Shown here in pieces: positions 16,927-27,029 of a stretch of 64,000 bases of DNA (position 1 is its first letter; the number at the start of each line of letters is the position of its first letter). The notes under the pieces were generated by a model. That model worked only from the letters and a program-made list of their open reading frames with translations, did not search any database and was not told where the DNA came from. The stretch is taken from positions 21,452-85,451 of the forward strand of contig JANRIC010000064.1 in the NCBI GenBank assembly GCA_033765345.1, read 5' to 3'. The DNA comes from JANRIC01 sp033765345. GTDB lineage: Bacteria > Bacteroidota > Bacteroidia > Cytophagales > Microscillaceae. The position numbers and the translations under genes were made by a program.

Positions 16927-17214
16927 AATAAAAAAACGCCCGGAACTTCACAAGGTAAGGTTTTTCATGTTCTCACTCAAATATTATGAAAAAATTCAGG
17001 CGAAAATTGGCATATATTAAAATATTATTCTTAATTTTCGCCAGAATGGGTTCGGATTTTGCATAGCTCACAAATAAGGGTGTAAGAAATTGATCATTTT
17101 TTAATTTTTCTGAACTTTTTAAGGTATTTTCAGTAAATTAACAACAGTAATTGATTGATTTCTATCACCATTTAATCTAATAAAAAATTAAATTATTCAG
17201 AGCTAAAAAAAACT

Positions 17215-17647
17215 ATGCAAGCTGAGGAAAGAGACAAACTAATCAGTGAATTAAGGGCAACCATCGCCTACGCTGAAAAATTAAAATCCGAAACCGAAGA
17301 AGAGCTAAAAAGAATTTTGGGCAATTATTATGAGGAGTTCATACGTACCCAACAAAAGTTTTTGAGTACAAAGAATTCTGGTTTCTCCGGAAGTATTTCA
17401 TTACAAAATTGAGGAAAAGCCGGCTGCAAAATCGAGTATCAAACTATAAAGTTCGTTTCAGGCACATGATAACGCAACATTATCTGTAATATCCGAATCG
17501 AGCATTCAACAGCCAGCCGGCTTATCCTCTAATTATACACCCAACGAAGTGGTGATTCATCTCACCGAAAGTACGCAGGTTTTGCACATATTTTTTAATC
17601 TGACCAACCTTGTAAAATACGATAAAGCCACAGCTTTTTACAAATAA
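17215..17647 (+). pseudogene. Small coiled-coil gene, apparently frameshifted
   Basis: The first 65 codons give a highly charged helical protein (ERDKLISELRATIAYAEKLK, then KRILGNYYEEFIRTQQKF) that stops at 17410-17412. A second frame continues across the end of this stretch (PEVFHYKIEEKPAAKSSIKL), meets TAA at 17447-17449, and in the same frame runs on to a TAA at 17645-17647 through clearly protein-like sequence (SNYTPNEVVIHLTESTQVLH). A single frameshift near 17390 plus one nonsense codon would explain both parts as one former gene of about 140 codons. The intact 65-residue product could still be made. I do not recognise the family. Confidence 0.45.
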
Positions 17648-17727
17648 TAAAACTGAGCCAGGATTCTCAAGCAAAAAAAGTGTAACAATATGCTACACTT
17701 TTTCAGGCATTTATATGAATTATAAAA

Positions 17728-20700
17728 CTAGCGCTTCACCATTTTGAAGGTATGCACCTTCTCAGGAGCTTGTACCTTAAAGATATACACTCCCGGATAC
17801 CAACTCTGCATTTGGGCATTTACAGATTTATTCAAATCCTTTATGCTACCGTTTTCTTTAAATAAAAGGTTTCCATTACCATCATAAACTTCCAGACTTA
17901 TATCAGCATAAAGCTGCATCATATCCGAACCGGTAATCGTCACCTGATTGATAAATGGATTGGGATAAATATGGAGGCTCATGTCTTGATCATTGGCAAA
18001 TTCTTCTACCTCGATCATTTCTATTTCTTCCTGCATTACCATGATTTTATCCGTATTTTCTGCTGTTTTTTTGCTTGACTTGGCTAGGACGGTTTGGCAA
18101 TCTACATTTTGGTCTAATTGTACCATTTGTACAAACTCACAGTTTGAGTTACTTTCTTTGGCATATATGTGATAGATGCCTGCGGTTAGATGATTAAAGG
18201 CTGGAGATTCCTGATAGACTCCATACTTGCCTAATTTATACAAGCTTCCTTTTTGTGAATTGAGTTCTACTTGCAGGGAGCCGTTTTGGTTTGAGCAGTC
18301 GGAGCTATTGACATCCACCACATTCAAGCTCAAAGATCCCTGATTTACCATACGATATATCTCAATGGCTGAAATCACCGGGCGATTGACAATGGGCAGA
18401 AGTTCTAGGTCAAGAGCTCCGTCGCTTACAATTACTTCGTAGTCTTTGACCAATGCCGTTTTAAAGCCTGCTTCTGCCATCAAATCAAGTGCTATTTCAA
18501 CGATTGTTCCTTCCAGCAATATATGGAAAACCCTTTTGTTTTGATCAGTCCAGTAGTTTTCGGCAAAGTGTAATCTTACCAAATAAGAAGCACTTTCGGG
18601 AAGGGCGATTTTATACCCGATGGCGGTATTGTCTGCATTGGAGGAAGTATAAGAACGATAGAGGGCATCCTGATCGGTTTGTTTGATTTGGCTGCTTTGA
18701 TCCGTGGTGTTGTTCAGTTTAAAAGTATATCCAGCAGCACGATACGCCAGATCAGATTCCCAGCTTGCACCGCCGATAGTTACCGAATTAGAAGTACTTT
18801 GGGCTGTTTTGATGCGTTTGATCAATAAATTATCGACACACTCGGTGGTAGCTATTCCTGACAAAGGAATTCTCAAAGGAGAATTAGCACTATTGTAATG
18901 CACCAGCATAAAAGCTCTTTTAAAGCCTACGTGATTAGGCACAAAACTTACCTGAAAAGTGGTACTTTCCTGAGGGCTTATCACCAGGTCGGCAGGTGTC
19001 TCGATGATAAATTCGTCGGGGTTATCTCCTTGTATTTCAAGAGAAGAAATAACAATATCAGGGTCACGTTTATCTGCAAATACTCGCCCCAAGCTTCTTA
19101 GATGGATATTGATGTTTTGAGAACTACCCAATCCAGTTTCCTGAAATTCTACGGCAGATTGGTTTTCTAGAGGATCTCCTGCGATTCCATTGCCAGTAGC
19201 CAGTTCGGAATGGTTATTCATGCCACCGTAAGGTCTTACATTGGTGATGTAAAACATATTATCATTATAATCATAATTCGTTCCTGAAGACCCCAAATAG
19301 TCATTGGACATAAGATAGGCATTGGGTACGACCTCTCCGGCAGAGTTTCTTACTTTCCAGAAACGAATGCCGATATATCCCCGCACGGTAGGTGAAGTAG
19401 AAGGCGGATTGAGGTAAGGGTTAGAGCAATCTTGTGCAACCCTGACATTAAAAGGTCCCAAAGGAACAAACGAACCGGATGAAGGGCTTCCAAAGTTTCC
19501 GTCGCCTGGGTTTGTATTGGATCTAGGGAGTAAAGTTTGGGTATCTACGCCTACACTTCCTGCTATCCCTTTTCCTGTTTTTTGGGTATAAGGGTTTACA
19601 TCTTCATAAGACAGTCCTGTTCCATAAGCACAGCATCCTTGATAAGAGGCCAGGTGTCTGACCGTCACGGGCAGAGCAGGATCAGCTCTTTCAAGAAGCA
19701 TCACCGAAATCTCGTCGCCTTTGAGGGTAGAATCAGAGCCATGTTTGTAGTTTTCAAAGCCTGGGTCTGTTTTGAAGCCAAATGCCTCAATAATTTCCCG
19801 AACAATCGGTTCGCGGTGAGACTCTCCTTCTTTCTGCCAAAGGCCTCTGAGTATGATATTTTGATAAGGCAGGGCAATATCATCCGAGAAAATTTCCAGG
19901 TTTGTTTCCAGTACTTTGATTTTGTCACGGTTTGGATTCGGCGGGTCAACGGCAATAAATTGCAAGGCCACATCTACTCGGCTTCCTGGTCCTATATTCA
20001 GTGGATAGCTCAATTGTGGGGCAGCTACTCCACCTACGGACTGGATTGTCCAGTTAAGGGTATCATTTAATTTGAGTTGATTGATCTTGAGGTCATCCAA
20101 GCCGCGATTATGAATTCTTAGGAATACGACATCGTGATTGGCATTATAATTTGCTCCTTGATTTCTCCAGGGGATTTGAATTCTTGAGAAAGTAAGTTCG
20201 TGATCATTCGGGAAGTGATCCATATTCTCGACGACCATCTTGGAGAGTGTGCCGTTGGAGTTAAGTAATTCAAACTGAAACTCGGGGCTTATTTTTTGAT
20301 TGCCATTGGCATCTGTAGCCCTTGCCTGAATATGATAATTACCTATTTCATTTAGGAAAAGGACATTGACATAAGGCTGCCAGCCCTGGTTATTTACATT
20401 AAATTCCAGGCTTCTCAATCCGGCACCGCCTAGGTCGTAGGCTTCTATTTGAATTAATACTTCGTCTTGATAGATATTTGATCCTACCCGATTTCCTTGA
20501 ATATTTACTGATAAATGTGGTGCGATATTATCGTTCTGGGGTTCTATGGTTCCTATCCAGATATAATTGATTTTTGAGTTAGTACCCCCAAAAGGATCGA
20601 GGGTCAGATTTCCATCTTTTATCTCTACCACCGTAGTACCTTCGGCAATGCCAGTAGTTGTATTGGCTGCCTCCTGATTAAAGGTAAGCACATTTACTCC

Positions 20701-23289
20701 TTCTGCATTCACGAGGTGGTGGCTGTTGGTATAGGTATCTCCTGAGGCTACTTTGATCTGATAAAGCCCGTTAGGCAAAGACATTCTCCAGGTCACGTCG
20801 TTGGGGTTTTGAAGGTGAGCTAGGGTAAACCGCTCAGTAGGCGTTTTGGCACGGTCTCTCATTTGAGATTCGTAAGCTATAGGGCTTTGACCCAGTCCGT
20901 CCAACCAACCGAAAGTAAGTTCTTCTCCCTGAAATAGCCCTCTGCCACCGAAAGATTGCCCTTTATCGGCTATGTAACCTGCGGGTGTAACAGTGGACTG
21001 GGTCTGAAAATTAATTTTGTATTTCCAGGTAAACACAGGGAAAAAATATTCCAATTCAATCATCAAAGAATTGATTTTGGTATTGATTCCTCCAAAGGCA
21101 TCTACGGTTAATTTGCCATCAGCTACCATTACGGGGACAGTCACCGAAGCAAAGGGAGTTTCGGCAGTTGGAATAAAACGATCGATGGCTTTTACACCTT
21201 CAATGCGAATGCTGTGTTGGCTGTCGAAGTTCGAGGGATCACCCACATGGACGGTGACCAAATACTTTCCATTGGGTATTTGTGCTTCCCAGAGTCCTTC
21301 TTTGGTTACTCCATTCAGCAAAGCCTGCATGGGCATAAAGCTAGAGCTGATCAACATATCTCCTTGTGCGGCAGGATTTTGATTTTGCCCCAGCGTACTC
21401 AGGTCAAGGGGACTTGTACGTGTAGTAGCATCTACCCAGCCATACACAACTTCTTGATCAAGCACAGTAGTATGTGCAATTCCAAAAGCCCTGCCATCAT
21501 CCTTGACCCATCCGGTGGGGGGCATGGTAGCAGCATCCTGAAAGTTCACTTTTAATATCCAGCTAGGCGTAGGCGGTATTTCTGTGGTGAAATTAAGCGA
21601 CACAGGAAGCATAGAAGTACCTGTGATATCTTTTACGCCTTCGTTGATCTGAAGCGTGTATTCGTTGCCGGGTTTTAGCGGATTGTTGGGGGTAAGTAAA
21701 ATATCTTTGTTATCATTTTGGCTGGCTACACTGCTTTCTACGATAATCTGTGTATTTTGATCAATCAGTTTGATATTTTCGGGGTTGATTGTTTGGGGGT
21801 CTAAAGGTCCATTGGGAAGCTCGATCTGTTCTGTTTCGATGGTAGGTGTCAGAGGAACTTCTGTTTGACCGGAGCTGAGGTTAAAGGCAATTACTTTTGG
21901 ATTTTCTAAAACTTTGCTAATCACTACTCGGTTAATTTTGGTATTTTGCCCACCGATAGCATCTAGGGTAAGTTTACCGTCGCTGACCTCACAGATAGCG
22001 GAGCCGATTTTGAAAGCATTGGGGCTAGGTAGGAAATTATTAATAATGGTGATGCCTTCGGCACGAATAGTATGGCGGCTGTCTGTAAAACCACCTCCAT
22101 CTCCCACACTGACCTCAACCTGATATTTTCCATTTTCCAGCTCGATTTCCCAGGCACCGTTAATTCCATTGACCTGCATGTGCATAAAAGTTGCCTGCAA
22201 AATATCCGTGGGGCTTGTTCGCTTTCTCCCTCTTCCCTCAAAGTTTACAGGCTGTAAGAAGTTGGTTTCTTGCACCCAACCATAAGATCTTCCCGTGCCT
22301 TGATTGGGTCCATTGCGTAAGCTAAATGCTTGTCCGTAATCATGAAGCCAGCCTGTAGGCGGAACTGTAGCGAGATCAGAGAAGTTTATACGAATTGTAT
22401 TATTATCTGCTGGAGAAACTTCTTGTATTTTAAATGCATCGTAGGCTACGTCAAAAGTAATTCCATTGCGATAAGAGGCATAAATACCAGCAAAGCTCAC
22501 TTTATTAGTTGTACCCAAAGTGATGCCATCAGAGATATTTTGAGGGATATCCAATGTACCCAGGGTTTGTTGGGGGGCATTGCCCAGGGCAAAAGTAGCC
22601 GTTACAGTTGGGCTTGGTGCACGGTTGTCTATTTCAAGCGTAAGAGTCAGGTCTTGATTAGTCAGCACCAGATTATTGAGTACAATTCCCTGATTATCCG
22701 ATGAAGTACCATTACTTTCTATTCTAAGCTCAAGCGAGTTTTCGTTGATAGCCGCAAACTTGATATAATTATCTTCATTCAATCCATACCAAAGTCCGGT
22801 TTGGGCAAATCCCTGCCCAGTTTTCAAATTGAGGATTTTTGTTTCAACAATCAGTTGTTTATTGAAAGACTCGAGGCCTATTCCCAGTGTATTAACCTGA
22901 GTATTATTGCGGCTACCAGCAGGTGGGGCTAAAAAAGCAATTCCTTTGGAAGCTTTTAAAGTCAATTGATTGGAAGCAAGCAACAATCGGGATGGTTCAT
23001 ATCCCTGGATTACTGGGCAACTTACGGGACTGTCTTCTGGGAGTCGAGCAGCCGAATGTTTTTGTACCATTGTAAAACCCGTACCCAGTCCGTTTTTATC
23101 TTTTAATCCTCCTTCGTTTCCGTTAAAGGATAGTTCATAAGGTAAACTCTTAATCACCTCGGTGCAATTCAAAGCACTGATTTCATCACAACCATCAATA
23201 CATTGCGCTGAAAGCGAATGGACAGTTACCCAAATCAGGCCAGTCAAAAAGCATAATTTAATGATTCGTTTCTGTAGATTATTTTTCAT
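17728..23289 (-). CDS. Large T9SS-exported protein with malectin-type carbohydrate-binding domains
   Basis: This 1853-residue exported protein has a signal peptide (about 5-30) and an uncharged laminin-G-like first domain. Three copies of a roughly 150-residue domain follow. Each opens with the pattern INF-x-PPTGW-x-D-G-AFG (near 310, 595 and 770) and ends in KLT-x-DA-GG-x-NTKIN. A SbsA-type Ig-like domain separates copies one and two. A region like DUF4114 (SNDYLGSSGTNYDYNDNMFY) and a true malectin domain (LHFAENYW) come later. The last 80 residues are a type A T9SS sorting domain (IYPNPFINQVTI ... YIFKVQ ... FKMVKR). No catalytic residues are evident, so sugar binding or adhesion at the cell surface is the best inference. 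ATG 23289 is chosen over GTG 23301. Confidence 0.85.
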   Translation of the reverse strand: MKNNLQKRIIKLCFLTGLIWVTVHSLSAQCIDGCDEISALNCTEVIKSLPYELSFNGNEGGLKDKNGLGTGFTMVQKHSAARLPEDSPVSCPVIQGYEPSRLLLASNQLTLKASKGIAFLAPPAGSRNNTQVNTLGIGLESFNKQLIVETKILNLKTGQGFAQTGLWYGLNEDNYIKFAAINENSLELRIESNGTSSDNQGIVLNNLVLTNQDLTLTLEIDNRAPSPTVTATFALGNAPQQTLGTLDIPQNISDGITLGTTNKVSFAGIYASYRNGITFDVAYDAFKIQEVSPADNNTIRINFSDLATVPPTGWLHDYGQAFSLRNGPNQGTGRSYGWVQETNFLQPVNFEGRGRKRTSPTDILQATFMHMQVNGINGAWEIELENGKYQVEVSVGDGGGFTDSRHTIRAEGITIINNFLPSPNAFKIGSAICEVSDGKLTLDAIGGQNTKINRVVISKVLENPKVIAFNLSSGQTEVPLTPTIETEQIELPNGPLDPQTINPENIKLIDQNTQIIVESSVASQNDNKDILLTPNNPLKPGNEYTLQINEGVKDITGTSMLPVSLNFTTEIPPTPSWILKVNFQDAATMPPTGWVKDDGRAFGIAHTTVLDQEVVYGWVDATTRTSPLDLSTLGQNQNPAAQGDMLISSSFMPMQALLNGVTKEGLWEAQIPNGKYLVTVHVGDPSNFDSQHSIRIEGVKAIDRFIPTAETPFASVTVPVMVADGKLTVDAFGGINTKINSLMIELEYFFPVFTWKYKINFQTQSTVTPAGYIADKGQSFGGRGLFQGEELTFGWLDGLGQSPIAYESQMRDRAKTPTERFTLAHLQNPNDVTWRMSLPNGLYQIKVASGDTYTNSHHLVNAEGVNVLTFNQEAANTTTGIAEGTTVVEIKDGNLTLDPFGGTNSKINYIWIGTIEPQNDNIAPHLSVNIQGNRVGSNIYQDEVLIQIEAYDLGGAGLRSLEFNVNNQGWQPYVNVLFLNEIGNYHIQARATDANGNQKISPEFQFELLNSNGTLSKMVVENMDHFPNDHELTFSRIQIPWRNQGANYNANHDVVFLRIHNRGLDDLKINQLKLNDTLNWTIQSVGGVAAPQLSYPLNIGPGSRVDVALQFIAVDPPNPNRDKIKVLETNLEIFSDDIALPYQNIILRGLWQKEGESHREPIVREIIEAFGFKTDPGFENYKHGSDSTLKGDEISVMLLERADPALPVTVRHLASYQGCCAYGTGLSYEDVNPYTQKTGKGIAGSVGVDTQTLLPRSNTNPGDGNFGSPSSGSFVPLGPFNVRVAQDCSNPYLNPPSTSPTVRGYIGIRFWKVRNSAGEVVPNAYLMSNDYLGSSGTNYDYNDNMFYITNVRPYGGMNNHSELATGNGIAGDPLENQSAVEFQETGLGSSQNINIHLRSLGRVFADKRDPDIVISSLEIQGDNPDEFIIETPADLVISPQESTTFQVSFVPNHVGFKRAFMLVHYNSANSPLRIPLSGIATTECVDNLLIKRIKTAQSTSNSVTIGGASWESDLAYRAAGYTFKLNNTTDQSSQIKQTDQDALYRSYTSSNADNTAIGYKIALPESASYLVRLHFAENYWTDQNKRVFHILLEGTIVEIALDLMAEAGFKTALVKDYEVIVSDGALDLELLPIVNRPVISAIEIYRMVNQGSLSLNVVDVNSSDCSNQNGSLQVELNSQKGSLYKLGKYGVYQESPAFNHLTAGIYHIYAKESNSNCEFVQMVQLDQNVDCQTVLAKSSKKTAENTDKIMVMQEEIEMIEVEEFANDQDMSLHIYPNPFINQVTITGSDMMQLYADISLEVYDGNGNLLFKENGSIKDLNKSVNAQMQSWYPGVYIFKVQAPEKVHTFKMVKR

Positions 23290-23780
23290 TTTCGCGAGCA
23301 CTAGTTTTTAGTTAAGCAATTCGTATAAAATAATTTCATATAGTTTGATCTGCATAGATTTGCAGTTAAAGCCACAAATCGATGCTTTCTTGCGAGATAA
23401 AATACCTCGACAAGCACATGAAGTATTATTCAGTAAATAAATAAAATGAGTAATGGGATAAAGAAGAGAGATGTCATTCACAAGCTTTAAAGTGAAATCC
23501 ATCCAAAGGCTGAAGACCAGGGAAGTTATGTAATTCTAGTGCTATTAATTCAGTAAGGGGGTGTCAGAAAAGAGTGATACGCGAATGCAAGCTTAAAAGT
23601 ACAGATATTTATGATGATTGCTGTTGATTAAGATGGGGTTTTTAACCCCTTATAATTTGTCTGATTGGGGTAAAACATTACCATTGATCAGACACTTAGA
23701 ATAACGGTCTGAATTCAAATTAGTTGGGATACATTATTTTAAGAAAAGCACTCAGGTAAGAAAAAAAGCTTTATTGGTAT
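23290..23780. other. 490-base intergenic stretch with two hairpins
   Basis: No gene is supported here. GGGGTT/AACCCC (23635-23649) forms a short hairpin beside T-runs on both sides, and GTCTGAT/ATCAGAC (23659-23693) encloses a second. They lie downstream of the OmpA/PD40 gene, so one may be its leftward terminator. Confidence 0.55.
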
Positions 23781-25802
23781 TTATTCGGATAAGATAATCA
23801 GCTCTGTTCTGCGATTGAGTTGATGCTGATCCTCAGAGCAGGACGCACCGTCAGGGCAGGGTGTAATAAGCCGGGTTTCTCCGAAATAATCTATCTCAAG
23901 GCGATCTGGGCTTATCCCACGGTTGATCAAATAACGATACGCTGCATTTGATCTGCGTTGAGAAAGTCGGATGTTATAGTCATAATCTGCCCTAGAATCC
24001 GTGTGGGAAGATAAAAGAAGACGCATTTGAGGGTTTTGGTAGAGTATTGTCAGGATTTGATTGAGGGTAATTACTGCATCAGGGCGGATGTAATATTTAT
24101 CCAGATCATAGTAAATATTATCAATTTTGTAAACCTTAGACGGATCAAAACCTCTTCTTTGATACATTGGAGGCAAATTACTTTCAGGATTCAACCCCAA
24201 AGTCGTATTTTTATCCGTATCTCTACGATTTGGATTTTGGGGAATTTTAGAATTTTGGGTAAGCAGTGCAGGCGGATTAAGATATATTTTGAGTGTATCT
24301 CCTCCACCCTGTGCATACCTTTCGCAATTGAGTAGGTCTTTTTCCGTCAATTTAAGCCTTCCTTCTTGATATCCTTCTTTGGATACTTTGAAGACGTAGC
24401 CCGTTCTAAAACTTGTTCGAATACTATATACGCTGTCATTTTCATTGATATAAACGACCTCCTGATTATCATACATTTCCGTAATCTGGATACGGGCTTC
24501 TTTGATGAGTGTATTTTGAGTAGAGTCTACCACCACAAATATCACATCACAGGTTTGTGTCTGAAAAGTGTAAATATCATCATCTCCGACTCCCCCTTCC
24601 CGATTGGAGCTAAAGTAGCCGTCGCCCCGATCAATATCTATGATAAAGCCAAAATCATCTTGGCTGCTGTTGATAGGTACGCCGATATTTTGGGGTTGTG
24701 CAAACTTACCCCGCTGACTTTGCGCCAGAAAAACATCCAGTCCACCCAGCCCCGGATGCCCGTCAGAGGCAAAATACAGATTTCCGGAGGCATCTATAAA
24801 AGGAAACATTTCATTTCCGGCGGTATTGATGATAGAACCCAGATTTTTGGGCGTTCCCCAACGTCCATTTTCGTAATTACATTGATAAATATCTGTTCCT
24901 CCCAAGCCACCAGGCATATCCGAAGCAAAATACAAGGTATTGCCATCAGTACTGATCGCCGGATGACCCACCGAGTATTCATCATCATTATAAGGAAATT
25001 CGCGGATATTGTCCCACTGTCCACTGACCATCTCAGCTTCATAGAGTTTGAGTTTGTTGATGCCGTCGGAGCTTTGTCCGAATTTCCCCTGGATATAATT
25101 ATTGCGGGTAAAAATCATAGAGCGGTCTGCATTAAAAAAGGCCACTGGTCCTTCGTGGTATTTGCTATTGACTTTTTCGTGGAAATATTCTGGTGTACCT
25201 ACGCGCCCTTTGACATAAAATAAATCCAGGAAATTGGTATTATTCCAATTGAATTTCAACTGAAAAGGAGCTTTTTTAGAATCTCGATTGGAGCAAAAAA
25301 TAATCCCACCTTGATAATACATGGGACTAAAATCTGCCTGTTTAGAGTTAAAAGGGGCTAAAGCAATCTGGTAGCGGGCTGCATCCTGGTGAAAGTGTGA
25401 AGTATCTTCATAAGATTTTCCGAATTCGGCGCCCCTTTTGTCGTTTCGGGCTTCACGGGCATAGATTTTATACCACCTTCGGGCTTCTTCGTAGCGGCCG
25501 TTTTTGGCAAGGGACTGGGCATAATAGAGTTTGTTTTGGGAGGATGTCCGTTCATATTGTACGATTTTGGCATACCACTTTTCGGCGTTGCGGCTGTCAT
25601 TGATTTTGCGGTAGGAATGAGCCAGCTTTTCCTCGACTTCGTCATTGCGGGGGTCTTCACGCAGTAATTCTTCATACCATTGAATGGCTTCCTGATAATG
25701 AAACTTTTCATAGGCAGCATTGGCCAAATCCAACTTAGAGGTCTGAGCTAAAGAAATAAAAGATAAACTCAGCAAAATACCTAAAAACAAAAATCTTTTC
25801 AT
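23781..25802 (-). CDS. OmpA-family protein with TPR and PD40 repeats (PorE/SprD-like)
   Basis: This 673-residue envelope protein has four parts. A signal peptide (about 1-20) is followed by TPR helices (about 25-130, YEKFHYQEAIQWYEELLRED). A WD40-like PD40 beta-propeller comes next (about 150-420, with repeated FASDMPGGLGGTDIY and FSSNREGGVGDDDIY). A carboxypeptidase-regulatory-like stretch (about 430-500) leads to a C-terminal OmpA peptidoglycan-binding domain (about 560-670, LSSHTDSRADYDYNIRLSQRRS). This architecture occurs in T9SS-associated proteins such as PorE, which links the secretion machinery to peptidoglycan. It is the third gene in the direction of transcription after the giant adhesin and the PorP/SprF-like gene. 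I prefer ATG 25802, which begins the signal peptide, over the upstream TTG. Confidence 0.88.
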   Translation of the reverse strand: MKRFLFLGILLSLSFISLAQTSKLDLANAAYEKFHYQEAIQWYEELLREDPRNDEVEEKLAHSYRKINDSRNAEKWYAKIVQYERTSSQNKLYYAQSLAKNGRYEEARRWYKIYAREARNDKRGAEFGKSYEDTSHFHQDAARYQIALAPFNSKQADFSPMYYQGGIIFCSNRDSKKAPFQLKFNWNNTNFLDLFYVKGRVGTPEYFHEKVNSKYHEGPVAFFNADRSMIFTRNNYIQGKFGQSSDGINKLKLYEAEMVSGQWDNIREFPYNDDEYSVGHPAISTDGNTLYFASDMPGGLGGTDIYQCNYENGRWGTPKNLGSIINTAGNEMFPFIDASGNLYFASDGHPGLGGLDVFLAQSQRGKFAQPQNIGVPINSSQDDFGFIIDIDRGDGYFSSNREGGVGDDDIYTFQTQTCDVIFVVVDSTQNTLIKEARIQITEMYDNQEVVYINENDSVYSIRTSFRTGYVFKVSKEGYQEGRLKLTEKDLLNCERYAQGGGDTLKIYLNPPALLTQNSKIPQNPNRRDTDKNTTLGLNPESNLPPMYQRRGFDPSKVYKIDNIYYDLDKYYIRPDAVITLNQILTILYQNPQMRLLLSSHTDSRADYDYNIRLSQRRSNAAYRYLINRGISPDRLEIDYFGETRLITPCPDGASCSEDQHQLNRRTELIILSE

Positions 25803-25844
25803 AAACTCAATTATTTTCAATTCTTATTATTCATAAAACTTTTT

Positions 25845-25943
25845 GGTAGTATGAAAGATGTAATGCTCAAATAACAAGTCGCCGTGGACTGTGTCTGCAC
25901 AGCCCACTGTTTTGAACGAACAGCATTCTTGGTACACACTACC
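25845..25943. repeat. Dispersed palindromic element, copy 1 of 2 (99 bp)
   Basis: The ends are GGTAGTAT and ACACACTACC, a short terminal inverted repeat. The centre is a hairpin (GTGGACTGTG / CACAGCCCAC) and the flanks contain complementary TGTAATGCT and AGCATT words. It is about 94% identical to 42686-42785. It separates the OmpA/PD40 gene from the PorP/SprF-like gene, but too short to block read-through by itself. Confidence 0.85.
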
Positions 25944-25982
25944 AATTTTCCTTTTAAAAATCCCCTCACACCCGACACCCGG

Positions 25983-26921
25983 CTAAAAATATCTCGGTGT
26001 CAGAATCTTTTCACTTTTGCCAAGTACATTAAATTCATAACGCAGCATAATTTCGTGGCTGCCAGAATTGTACTTATTCAATTCAGTCAAAGTAGCATCA
26101 TAGGCATAGCCAAAAGCCAGATTGCGCCCCATCGGTAAGATCAGCAGAAAATCAATAGAATCATCCCAACGATAAGAAACGCCCACCTCCAAAAAGTCCT
26201 TGATGTTTACATTGGTATTAAAATCCAGTGAAATCGGCGAACCCGAAACAAATTTGGCAAATATCGCAGGTTTGATTTTGATACTTCCTTTCATATTAAA
26301 TACATAGCCTGTACTCAGGAAATAATGCACTGACTGGCGGGCATCCGAGATGCCTCCGGTTAAGTTGTTATTAATCATTTGTGGCACAGAAAAGCTGGCA
26401 TAAAATCGCTCATTGTGATAATAAATACCCGTGCCGATGTTAAATAAAGTCTCATTTAAATTTTGATTAAAAGCTACATCCTGAAAGTTCGGATTCAGTG
26501 CATATCGCACATCCAGATAATCAGCCCGATATTGGGTAAATCCGGCGTGTAAACCTAAAGCCAAAAAGCTTTGCCCTACTTTTAGGCGGTAAGCATAAGA
26601 ACCTTTAAGCGTAAATATTTTAGAATCCCCCACCCTGTCGTTGGTAAGCATTAGCCCAACGCCCATTTTCTGCCCAAAAATAGGCGTATGCATGGAAAGG
26701 GTTTGCGTGGTGGGTGCGCCTTCAATCCCTACCCATTGTTTACGGAATAAACCTGTGATGCTGAACCGATCCCGGCTTCCAGCATAAGCTGGATTGAGCG
26801 TCAGTCCATTAAACATAAATAAGGTATATTGTGCATCTTGTTGTGCCTGTGCAGGTCGAGGCAGGTTTAGCCCAATGCAACTAAGAAAAAGAATTAAAGT
26901 AATTTTTTGTATCTGTAGCAT
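25983..26921 (-). CDS. PorP/SprF family type IX secretion membrane protein
   Basis: This 312-residue outer-membrane protein belongs to the PorP/SprF family. The signal peptide ends AQA-Q near residue 27. The family opening QDAQYTLFMFNGLTLNPAYAGSRD is immediately visible, followed by GLFRKQWVGIEGAPTTQTLS and amphipathic barrel strands to the C-terminal MLRYEFNV. In Flavobacterium, SprF is specifically required for secretion of the adhesin SprB encoded beside it. Here the gene follows the 4366-residue adhesin by 108 bases and precedes the OmpA/PD40 gene, so I infer that it serves the same role for the giant adhesin. The 108-base gap includes short direct repeats of the type AAATCCTRTTAATTC. Confidence 0.92.
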   Translation of the reverse strand: MLQIQKITLILFLSCIGLNLPRPAQAQQDAQYTLFMFNGLTLNPAYAGSRDRFSITGLFRKQWVGIEGAPTTQTLSMHTPIFGQKMGVGLMLTNDRVGDSKIFTLKGSYAYRLKVGQSFLALGLHAGFTQYRADYLDVRYALNPNFQDVAFNQNLNETLFNIGTGIYYHNERFYASFSVPQMINNNLTGGISDARQSVHYFLSTGYVFNMKGSIKIKPAIFAKFVSGSPISLDFNTNVNIKDFLEVGVSYRWDDSIDFLLILPMGRNLAFGYAYDATLTELNKYNSGSHEIMLRYEFNVLGKSEKILTPRYF

Positions 26922-27029
26922 AGCATTTATATCTTAAATTGTGTTTTGCCTGATTATGATGATTTATGGATTAGACCCAAGTATAAATTATATAAATCCT
27001 GTTAATTCTTAAATCCTATTAATCCTGAT

